DNA from: Candidatus Poseidoniaceae archaeon
Lineage (GTDB): Archaea > Thermoplasmatota > Poseidoniia > Poseidoniales > Poseidoniaceae
DNA length: 5,236 nt
Direction of reading: 5' to 3'
Assembly: GCA_022425185.1 (NCBI GenBank)
Contig: JAKMFY010000046.1
Span: 1-5,236, forward strand
Shown here piece by piece: positions 1 to 5,236 of the stretch. Position 1 is the stretch's first letter, and the number at the start of each line of letters is the position of its first letter. The notes beneath the pieces were generated by a model. That model was given only the letters and a program-made list of their open reading frames with translations, searched no databases and was not told the DNA's origin. Both the position numbers and the translations under genes were made by a program.

Positions 1-144
1 AGTCTTGCAGGACTCGTAATTGCTGAAGTTGAGTTGGAGAGAGAAGATCAAGAAGTCCTCATACCTTCATGGGTGGGGCTTGAACTCACTCATCTCAAAG
101 GCTGGTCGAATAAAGCTCTCGCCGATATGCTCGATCAAGCATAA
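1..144 (+). CDS. CYTH-domain protein (triphosphate tunnel metalloenzyme fold), C-terminal fragment
   Basis: An open frame runs from the left edge to TAA at 142-144 and gives the last 47 residues of a protein whose start lies outside the window. The fragment contains GLVIAEVELE, then PSWVGLELTH, then GWSNKALAD. This matches the end of stand-alone CYTH proteins, where a 'GLxxAEVE' strand is followed by 'P.W.G.EVT' and 'YSN..LA'. The glutamates of the AEVELE strand would point into the tunnel and bind metal. Family members hydrolyse inorganic or organic triphosphates (tripolyphosphatase, thiamine triphosphatase) or act as class IV adenylate cyclases; the substrate cannot be judged from this part. 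The last 10 bp overlap the 3' end of the convergent aminotransferase gene. The family call rests on a short but characteristic segment. Confidence 0.72.
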   Translation, partial: SLAGLVIAEVELEREDQEVLIPSWVGLELTHLKGWSNKALADMLDQA

Positions 145-1313
145 TTTTTGAGTGCAGAGGCGACTCTAGTGCGTTCTTCATTGGTTAATCCGTGATGAAT
201 AGGCACTGCGACTATTTGAGTACAAATCGATTCTGTCACGCTAAGTGTTTCATTGTACTGAGGATGTGTAGCATAGACTGGATGCTTATGACAGGGAGTT
301 GAATAGAACACCCGGGCATCGATATTTTTTTGCGACATGTACTCGATAAAATGCTCCGAATCCTCTACTTTGACACAGTATTGATGCCACCCATGTTCCG
401 AATCAGGAAATGAGGATGGCGCTGAGATTAATGGATTACTCCCAATCGCAGCAGCATATTGTTCAGCGGCGTATCTTCGAATTTGCAACCATTGATCGAG
501 GTGTTCAAGTTGCTTTCTTCCAATTGCTGCAAACACTTCGGACATTCTCATGTTTGTTCCAACTTCCTGTGATTGCAGTGCCCCGTTGCGACCATGATTA
601 ATGATTGATTTCATTCGTCCTCCAATCGTTTCATCGTTGGTCGTAATCATTCCTCCTTCACCACCAACCGCCATATTTTTTGATGGGAAAAAAGAGAAGC
701 AAGCGATGTCGCCAAGCGATCCTGCAATACGCCTTTCACCATTGATCAGCACACATGCTCCATGCGCTTGAGCAGCATCTTCAATCAGGCTGATTCCATT
801 CTTTTTACAAAGTTCAATCAATGCAGGGTCATATGTTTGACCAAAAAGATGAACACCAATCACAGCTTTTGTCTTCTCTGTGATTCGTTTTCGAACGTCT
901 TCAACATCAATGCACCAATAATTCGAATCGACATCGGCAAAGATAGGAGTGGCCCCGACCATCGAGACGGATGTTGCTGTTGCAATGAACGTCAAGGAGG
1001 GGACGATTACTTCATCTCCAATTCCGATATCGAGTAATCTTAATGCTGCAATTAACGCACCTGAGCCACTGTTGCACGGTGCAGCGTAGGATACATGGCA
1101 GTATTCAGCAAACTCCTGTGCAAATGCTCTCCCATGAGGTCCTTTGACCCATTGTCCAGAATCGAGGGTCGCTATTGCTGCATTCCTCATACCTTCGGTC
1201 CAAGAAGGCCTAGCGAGAGGAATGCGTTCATCCATAACTCGGCGAGGCCTGCGACCTTCAAGAGCATACGCCTTGAGCCACCTGCGCGTCGTTGAATTCA
1301 AGACCTCAACCAT
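135..1313 (-). CDS. DegT/DnrJ/EryC1/StrS-family PLP-dependent sugar aminotransferase
   Basis: This is a fold-type I PLP enzyme of the family that transaminates keto groups of nucleotide-linked sugars, usually with glutamate as amino donor, for surface glycans or glycoprotein sugars. Visible landmarks in the 392-residue reading are: IPLARPSW at 31-38; SGQWVKGP at 52-59; the cofactor phosphate-binding loop NSGSGALIAAL at 81-91; GDEVIVPSLTFIATA at 99-113; GVHLFGQ at 153-159; EDAAQAHG at 178-185 (Asp179 pairs with the pyridine nitrogen); SFFPSKNMAVGGEGG at 207-221 with Lys212 as Schiff-base lysine; and GTNMRMSEVFAAIG at 252-265. All expected catalytic residues are present and the length is normal. 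The specific sugar cannot be inferred, and no other sugar-biosynthesis gene is visible. Start: the first ATG leaves a 26-residue basic leader before the point where family members usually begin, so Met27 (ATG complement at 1233-1235, giving MDERIPLARP) is a serious alternative. Neither start has a clear Shine-Dalgarno. The gene is divergent from the ATPase gene and converges on the CYTH gene. Confidence 0.93.
   Translation of the reverse strand: MVEVLNSTTRRWLKAYALEGRRPRRVMDERIPLARPSWTEGMRNAAIATLDSGQWVKGPHGRAFAQEFAEYCHVSYAAPCNSGSGALIAALRLLDIGIGDEVIVPSLTFIATATSVSMVGATPIFADVDSNYWCIDVEDVRKRITEKTKAVIGVHLFGQTYDPALIELCKKNGISLIEDAAQAHGACVLINGERRIAGSLGDIACFSFFPSKNMAVGGEGGMITTNDETIGGRMKSIINHGRNGALQSQEVGTNMRMSEVFAAIGRKQLEHLDQWLQIRRYAAEQYAAAIGSNPLISAPSSFPDSEHGWHQYCVKVEDSEHFIEYMSQKNIDARVFYSTPCHKHPVYATHPQYNETLSVTESICTQIVAVPIHHGLTNEERTRVASALKNYA
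1292..1301. promoter_or_regulatory. Possible promoter element or operator: 10 bp perfect palindrome between divergent genes
   Basis: TTGAATTCAA is a perfect palindrome and the most AT-rich patch in a GC-rich stretch (about 1236-1320). Its centre is about 29 bp upstream of the ATPase ATG at 1326. That is where an archaeal TATA/TFB site would sit for a leaderless transcript. It would lie between the genes only if the aminotransferase starts at Met27 (1235); with the upstream start it is inside that coding sequence. One short palindrome is weak evidence and may be chance. Confidence 0.18.
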
Positions 1314-1325
1314 CTCTGCTCGGTT

Positions 1326-3716
1326 ATGGTGTCCGAAGATGAGCCCGTCTCTGATTCAGACCTTGCTTCACTGGTGGGGGACATTCTCAATCCGGAAACA
1401 CCTACAAAATCGAATAAGAAATTCAGGCCCAAGGGCATGTTTCTAGGTCACCGAAGAGATACAGGAGAGGCCATCGACATCCCCTCTCAAGTCCTTGCGC
1501 GCCACGCCGCAATGCTCGGCTCCACGGGTTCGGGAAAGACGGTTATGGCAAAAGCTCTCATCGAAGAAGCCGCTTTAGCAGGCATCCCCGCCCTTATTAT
1601 TGACCCTCAAGGTGATTTGGCAAGGCTCGCTTTAGGTATTGATGAGGGTGAACTTCACGAAAAAGACGGAGATATCGAGCGTAAGCGCAAACTCATGGAA
1701 GATTGTGAGGTTCGGATTTGGACGCCTCTTCGAAGTAAAGGCCTACCGCTTTGCATTGATCCGTTTCGGGCACCACCCGCAGACCTCGATGCAGAAGAAG
1801 CGATTACAGCTTGGGATATGGTTGCTGCCGGCTTCACCAGCCTAGCAGGTTATGATGTTGAAAAGGCCCAAGGAAAGGTTGTCAAACCATTTCTCTATGA
1901 AATTCTCGTAGAAGGAACTCGATGCGGCCTCGATGTAGGAGATTTCCAATCGCTTGCACGCGTTGTCCGAGAACCTCATCATGAATTCACTAAGCACCTC
2001 TATCCACTATGTTTCATCGAAGATGAAGACGGCGAAAAACCAGAAGTTCCTCCATGGGATGAGGTCATGTTCGATCATCGTCTAGCTAATTTCGAGGAGC
2101 GCCTGCCGAAAACAACGCGTAATGATTTGGCTCGAAGACTGGCTGCATTTTCTTCAGGCGTCAACCAACTTCTGTTTTCAAATGGTGTTGCTATTGATAT
2201 CGATGCGTTTGCAGAACCTACAATCCCAGGGAAGATTCCACTGAATATTATCTATCTCAATACGATTCAAGACGAAGCCCAAAAACAGTATTTCGTCCAA
2301 GAACTTTCTCGAGAATTGTATGATTGGATGCTAACTCAACAACCAGCAGAAGGTGAATTGAAGCTTTTGTTTTTCATGGATGAGGTTGCTCCCTATCTGC
2401 CCCCACACCCACGTAATCCTCCTGCAAAAGATCTCATCAAATTAATTTTCAAACAAGCAAGGAAGTATGGGGTTGCTTGTGTTCTGGCAACACAAAATGT
2501 CTCTGACGTTGACTACAAGATTCTCGCCCAAGCAAATACGACGTTTATCGGAAGATTCACACAACCACAAGATGTGGAAAAGGTCAGGCACCTGCTCAAA
2601 GAAAGCGGAGGCGATCAGGATCTTGTCGCTCAATTGCCAACACTCGGTCCCGGCGAATTCCAAATGGTTGCCCCAGACGTGGACCCTGCTCCAGTCCCGA
2701 TTCAGTGCCGTTGGCTATACACAGACCACGGTTCTCCATTGAATGAAGATCAAGTTGAAGATTTGATTTCTCCAGAGGTTCGTGCTTGGGCAAAGGCAAG
2801 GTCTGCCGGAAGGAAAGGACGTGGCTCAGGAGCCGCTCATGCAGCAAGCCGAGGGTCGAACTGGTCATCAAAACATGAGGACATCGAAGCCGAAAGCCTT
2901 GTTGAATCAGCGAGAATAAAAGCGATTGGAGGCATGACAGCTGCCGGAAAAGGTATGGTTGACGAATCCGGATTTGAAGTTCGTCTAATGGGCGGATTAT
3001 CTGTCCTCAAAGATGGAAAAGATCCACTCTATACGATGCAAGCAGCGGTGAATGGAGCCTCAGTTATCGCACTTTGCTGGGCATTTGTTGCTTTACTTGA
3101 AGCTTGGAGGACCGGGGATATTGGCTGGGCAGGTCTTGCTTTTAGTGGAATAATAACACTCACTGTTGCTTTATTCATTACGCTTGAACTGGTTCTTTCT
3201 CATGACCTTATTCTTTTGCGGAAATTATCCAAATTCGCCAGATTCGCCCAGCTTTTCCTTGTTGCATGGATATGGACAATATTCAGTTGGTCAACATGGG
3301 GCAGTCTGAATTTGATGAAACTTGATCCACTGCTCGAAGTGGTTGTAGTTTGGGTAACCCTGTTCACATTAATCGATATCATCAACAGATTCCGCCTTGG
3401 TAAAATTCGTTGGAATGGGGGCAGTGCTCTTGACAAAGTTGTCGGAATTACTGCAATTTTAACCGATTCACAAATGTCAGAAATGAGGGCAAATTCAAAA
3501 CAAATCCTCGGCGTTTTTAGGTGGATACTTCATGGTTGTACAGTGGTTTGGTTCTCTCTCCTTATCGCCTTCGCCAATCCGTTAGACGAAGCAGCAAACT
3601 GGTTAGACATCTCACCACATATCCATCTATGGCTTGCTTCCCTTTACTCTTTGATGTTCTTTAGCGAAGGATGGTTACGCGTTCGGAATAGGTACACAGA
3701 AGATGACGAAGTTTGA
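1326..3716 (+). CDS. HerA-like P-loop ATPase with C-terminal six-helix membrane domain
   Basis: This 796-residue protein has a soluble HerA/FtsK-superfamily motor followed by a membrane domain. Motor motifs: GHRRDTGEAIDIP at 41-53 (strand before the P-loop); Walker A GSTGSGKT at 65-72; IPALIIDPQGDLA at 87-99; Walker B LLFFMDE at 347-353 (Asp352, Glu353); KQARKYGVACVLATQNVSDVDYK at 376-398, which contains the sensor-like ATQ; and IGRF at 408-411 with Arg410 as possible arginine finger. Residues 443-480, ending CRWLYTDHGSPLNEDQVEDL, match the end of a known stand-alone HerA-like ATP-binding family. The N-terminal HAS barrel of canonical archaeal HerA is absent. A basic Gly/Ser/Ala-rich linker at about 488-515 leads to hydrophobic segments near 575-594, 600-624, 638-662, 667-687, 728-751 and 764-785. 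Charges obey the positive-inside rule: Arg/Lys-rich loops at 632-639, 688-695 and 785-789, and neutral or acidic loops on the other face, so the motor and C-terminus are cytoplasmic. It probably forms a membrane-tethered hexameric ATPase acting on DNA or protein; the substrate is unknown. Start: ATG 12 bp from the divergent first ATG, no Shine-Dalgarno. Confidence 0.9.
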   Translation: MVSEDEPVSDSDLASLVGDILNPETPTKSNKKFRPKGMFLGHRRDTGEAIDIPSQVLARHAAMLGSTGSGKTVMAKALIEEAALAGIPALIIDPQGDLARLALGIDEGELHEKDGDIERKRKLMEDCEVRIWTPLRSKGLPLCIDPFRAPPADLDAEEAITAWDMVAAGFTSLAGYDVEKAQGKVVKPFLYEILVEGTRCGLDVGDFQSLARVVREPHHEFTKHLYPLCFIEDEDGEKPEVPPWDEVMFDHRLANFEERLPKTTRNDLARRLAAFSSGVNQLLFSNGVAIDIDAFAEPTIPGKIPLNIIYLNTIQDEAQKQYFVQELSRELYDWMLTQQPAEGELKLLFFMDEVAPYLPPHPRNPPAKDLIKLIFKQARKYGVACVLATQNVSDVDYKILAQANTTFIGRFTQPQDVEKVRHLLKESGGDQDLVAQLPTLGPGEFQMVAPDVDPAPVPIQCRWLYTDHGSPLNEDQVEDLISPEVRAWAKARSAGRKGRGSGAAHAASRGSNWSSKHEDIEAESLVESARIKAIGGMTAAGKGMVDESGFEVRLMGGLSVLKDGKDPLYTMQAAVNGASVIALCWAFVALLEAWRTGDIGWAGLAFSGIITLTVALFITLELVLSHDLILLRKLSKFARFAQLFLVAWIWTIFSWSTWGSLNLMKLDPLLEVVVVWVTLFTLIDIINRFRLGKIRWNGGSALDKVVGITAILTDSQMSEMRANSKQILGVFRWILHGCTVVWFSLLIAFANPLDEAANWLDISPHIHLWLASLYSLMFFSEGWLRVRNRYTEDDEV

Positions 3717-3741
3717 TGAACTGGGTTTCAAAGCCTAGGTT

Positions 3742-4407
3742 ATGCATGAAGTCATCTATTTCGAATCACCAGGATACGCAGAACCAACACGTCTTTGCCT
3801 TGAGCTATCAGGTAAACCTTGGAAGAATACTGTCGTTGATTGGGATGGATATAAGCAATTAAAAGAGGCAGGAGAATTACCATGGGGGTTCTTACCTATT
3901 CTCAAAACACCTCAAGGAACAATTGCTGAATCTGGCGCGATCATGCGATATGCAGCTTCGTTGGCAGGACTCGATTCAGAAGATTTGTATACACAAGGAA
4001 AGATCAATGAAATCATCGAGGTCATTGATGGTTGGAGAACCTCCTTTACCCCTACTTTCTACATCGATGATTTAGACGAAAAGATTGCAGCGAGAAAGGC
4101 ATTGTTTGAACCAGGTGCAAAAATAGACGCAGGCCTCAAGGCTATTGAAGCGCTTTTTGATAACTCAGCAACAGGATGGATTGCAGGAACAGAAGACATA
4201 TCTCTTGCAGATGTGAAGGCTTTTCTCAACACGTTCATGATGTTCTCAGGGCAATTTGATGGAATCGAAAAAACGATGATTCAACCATATCCTCTTCTTA
4301 TGGAATATCATCAGAGGGTGGCTAATCATCCAGTCATCAAAGCATATTATGACAGAGAAGATGAGTATCGCTGGGTTTTCAAGCCAGACGCATTTTCAAA
4401 CGATTAA
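3742..4407 (+). CDS. Glutathione S-transferase, Tyr-type (sigma/mu/alpha-like)
   Basis: This 221-residue protein has the standard cytosolic GST length and two-domain order. The thioredoxin-like domain covers about 1-77. VIYFESPGYAEPTRL at 4-18 aligns with the 'TYF..RGRAE..R' start of Tyr-type GSTs, making Tyr6 the likely catalytic tyrosine that activates the glutathione thiol. FLPILKTPQGTIAESGAIMRY at 50-70 contains the cis-proline Pro52 and Glu63-Ser64, which bind the glutamyl part of glutathione. The helical domain covers about 85-215 and includes GWIAGTEDISLADVKAF at 145-161, the usual 'G..iS.AD' signature with Asp157. Family members conjugate glutathione to electrophiles, isomerise or reductively dehalogenate substrates; some have only binding roles. 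No signal peptide is visible, so it should be cytoplasmic. It starts 25 bp after the ATPase stop (weak TAGG just before ATG) and is followed after 37 bp by the IYD-like gene. The superfamily call is firm; the class and substrate are inferred. Confidence 0.92.
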   Translation: MHEVIYFESPGYAEPTRLCLELSGKPWKNTVVDWDGYKQLKEAGELPWGFLPILKTPQGTIAESGAIMRYAASLAGLDSEDLYTQGKINEIIEVIDGWRTSFTPTFYIDDLDEKIAARKALFEPGAKIDAGLKAIEALFDNSATGWIAGTEDISLADVKAFLNTFMMFSGQFDGIEKTMIQPYPLLMEYHQRVANHPVIKAYYDREDEYRWVFKPDAFSND

Positions 4408-4444
4408 GATACAATACCATAACCGTTCACGCTTTGCAAAGTCC

Positions 4445-5113
4445 ATGACCGAGAAGGGATTCATTGAATTGGACTGGGAAGAAACGTCTCCACAAGAGAT
4501 GCAACATCGCTCTGAACAATTACTTCACCTTATGCAGAAACGCCGAACGACCCGACATTTTTCAACCAAAGATGTGTCAAAAGAATTGATTGAAGATGCG
4601 ATAATGTGCGCAGGAACTGCACCAAGTGGCGCTCATCTCCAACCATGGACATTTGTTGCAATATCATCGCAATCACTCAAACAAAAGATTCGTGATGCCG
4701 CTGAAGAAGAGGAGAGAAAAACCTATTCCCAACGAATGCCAGATGCTTGGAAAGAAGTTCTTGATCCGTTAGGAACTGATGCCATCAAAGAACATCTTAC
4801 CGATGCCCCGTGGGTGATTGTATTGTTTAGACAATCGAAACGTTTGCGCGAAAATGGCGAATGGGGGCCTACATACTACAGCACTGAAAGCTGTGGGATA
4901 GCAGCAGGATTATTCATTCATGCGATACACAATATGGGGCTTGTTACACTTACACATACACCTTCTCCTATGGGATTCTTGAGAGATATCCTCGAACGTC
5001 CCGAACATGAACATGCCATGTTAGTCCTTCCAGTTGGTTATCCAAATGATGCTGCAATGGTTCCAGATATTGATCGAAAAAGGTTGGATGAGATTTCAAT
5101 ATTTATTGAATAA
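4445..5113 (+). CDS. Nitroreductase-fold FMN enzyme, iodotyrosine deiodinase (IYD)-like halotyrosine dehalogenase
   Basis: Read from ATG at 4445, this is a 222-residue nitroreductase-fold flavoprotein. FMN-binding features are RRTTRHFS at 33-40, GTAPSGAHLQPWTF at 57-70 (nearly identical to the IYD signature), the TLTHTP segment at 168-173 whose threonine would contact flavin N5, and LPVGYP at 195-200. IYD uses a Glu, Tyr and Lys in an active-site lid to hold the halotyrosine zwitterion. Here Glu90, Tyr94 and Lys115 lie in EEEERKTYSQRM and AIKEHL with the same spacing as in IYD (Glu four before Tyr, Lys 21 after). In known enzymes the reaction is reductive removal of iodide, bromide or chloride from halotyrosine; bacterial examples exist. 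No membrane anchor is present, unlike vertebrate IYD. Start: an in-frame ATG at 4349 would add 32 residues overlapping the GST gene by 59 bp, with no family match, so Met at 4445 (MTEKGFIELD) is preferred. No Shine-Dalgarno is visible. Probably co-transcribed with the GST gene. Another nitroreductase activity remains possible. Confidence 0.9.
   Translation: MTEKGFIELDWEETSPQEMQHRSEQLLHLMQKRRTTRHFSTKDVSKELIEDAIMCAGTAPSGAHLQPWTFVAISSQSLKQKIRDAAEEEERKTYSQRMPDAWKEVLDPLGTDAIKEHLTDAPWVIVLFRQSKRLRENGEWGPTYYSTESCGIAAGLFIHAIHNMGLVTLTHTPSPMGFLRDILERPEHEHAMLVLPVGYPNDAAMVPDIDRKRLDEISIFIE
5095..5110. terminator. Possible stem-loop at the 3' end of the IYD-like gene
   Basis: TTCAATA-TT-TATTGAA is a perfect 7 bp inverted repeat with a 2-base spacer, covering the last sense codons of the IYD-like gene between two convergent genes. 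The stem is almost all A/T and so weak, and no T-run follows on the + strand. On the - strand a run of five T (complement of 5073-5077) follows after about 18 bases, so it could help stop the - strand transcript. The evidence is thin. Confidence 0.2.
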
Positions 5114-5129
5114 TCTATCAAAATCCATT

Positions 5130-5236
5130 TCAAGCAAATTGGCTTAAGAGAACAATGAATCCAATGAATCCAAACGTATGGATGAATGAAAGGATTCCAA
5201 ATAAAATCAGCATAAGCGTTCTGTAACTCCCTTTGT
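5130..5236 (-). CDS. C-terminal fragment of an unidentified membrane protein
   Basis: On the - strand an open frame enters from the right edge and ends at TGA (complement of 5130-5132), giving the last 34 residues. They include RTLMLILFGILSFIH followed by TFGFIGFIVLLSQFA. This is a very hydrophobic run with a basic residue at its beginning, typical of one or two closing transmembrane helices. No motif identifies the family. It would end 16 bp after the stop of the convergent IYD-like gene, which fits the tight packing of the window. The other two - strand frames give either an early stop or a less protein-like product. The call rests on composition and placement only, so a chance open frame is possible. 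Confidence 0.5.
   Translation of the reverse strand, partial: KGSYRTLMLILFGILSFIHTFGFIGFIVLLSQFA
5153..5173. repeat. Short tandem repeat, 9 bp unit, about 2.3 copies
   Basis: Two exact copies of CAATGAATC (5153-5161 and 5162-5170) are followed by CAA. In the - strand frame the repeat encodes the duplicated tripeptide Gly-Phe-Ile within the predicted terminal transmembrane helix. It looks like a local in-frame duplication, or a consequence of repetitive hydrophobic codons. Confidence 0.5.

Noticed and set aside
410..1295. Open frames on the + strand opposite the aminotransferase (410-601, 762-1037, 1095-1295) and 1144-1446
   Set aside because: They lie antisense to a gene with complete family motifs, their products are Cys/Arg-rich or low in plausible structure, and none shows a domain.
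2790..2900. Possible fusion or assembly junction in the linker between motor and membrane domain of the ATPase
   Set aside because: The reading frame is uninterrupted, base composition is similar on both sides, and a flexible basic linker is natural between a motor and a membrane anchor; nothing in the sequence indicates an artefact.
1639..3436. Other-frame and antisense open frames inside the ATPase gene (1639-1845, 1655-1837, 2442-2663, 2467-2742, 2596-2871, 3200-3436)
   Set aside because: The ATPase frame is continuous with motifs along its length; these are shadows without recognisable features.
1326..4407. HerA-NurA DNA repair operon or a HerA-based defence system such as SIR2-HerA
   Set aside because: No NurA-like nuclease, Mre11/Rad50 or SIR2-like gene is present; the next gene is a GST. 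The ATPase also lacks the HAS barrel of canonical HerA.
4349..4444. 32-residue N-terminal extension of the IYD-like protein from ATG at 4349
   Set aside because: It overlaps the end of the GST gene by 59 bp, its residues do not resemble IYD or nitroreductase N-termini, and a suitable ATG at 4445 gives the usual length.
1..5236. Mobile elements, tRNAs, CRISPR arrays, riboswitches
   Set aside because: No long inverted or regularly spaced direct repeats, transposase motifs or tRNA-like clover-leaf sequences were seen, and no non-coding stretch exceeds 100 bases.

Overview
This 5.2 kb stretch is densely coding prokaryotic DNA of moderate GC content. It holds four complete genes and one gene fragment at each edge. 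I see no rRNA, tRNA, transposase, phage gene or CRISPR array. No start codon has a convincing Shine-Dalgarno sequence. That fits a lineage with leaderless or SD-independent starts, such as many archaea (marine Poseidoniales-type Euryarchaeota are one possibility) or Bacteroidota-like bacteria. The lineage cannot be settled from this window.

Layout: (1) 1-144, + strand: the last 47 residues of a CYTH-domain (triphosphate tunnel fold) protein. (2) 135-1313, - strand: a DegT/DnrJ/EryC1-family PLP-dependent sugar aminotransferase. It converges on the CYTH gene with a 10 bp tail-to-tail overlap. (3) 1326-3716, + strand, divergent from (2): a 796-residue HerA-like P-loop ATPase whose C-terminal third is a predicted six-helix membrane domain. 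(4) 3742-4407, +: a cytosolic-type glutathione S-transferase with a Tyr-type active site. (5) 4445-5113, +: an FMN-dependent nitroreductase-fold protein that closely resembles iodotyrosine deiodinase (IYD), including its substrate-binding Glu/Tyr/Lys set at the expected spacing. (6) 5130-5236, -: the hydrophobic C-terminus of an unidentified membrane protein, convergent with (5).

Genes 3, 4 and 5 lie on one strand with gaps of 25 and 37 bp and may be co-transcribed. The GST and IYD-like genes could form a small detoxification or dehalogenation pair (inference). The ATPase has no visible functional link to them. The most unusual item is the ATPase: its motor domain belongs to a recognisable HerA-like family, but it is attached to a polytopic membrane domain at the C-terminus, whereas FtsK and VirD4-type motors carry theirs at the N-terminus. 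No NurA nuclease or other known HerA partner is present in the window.
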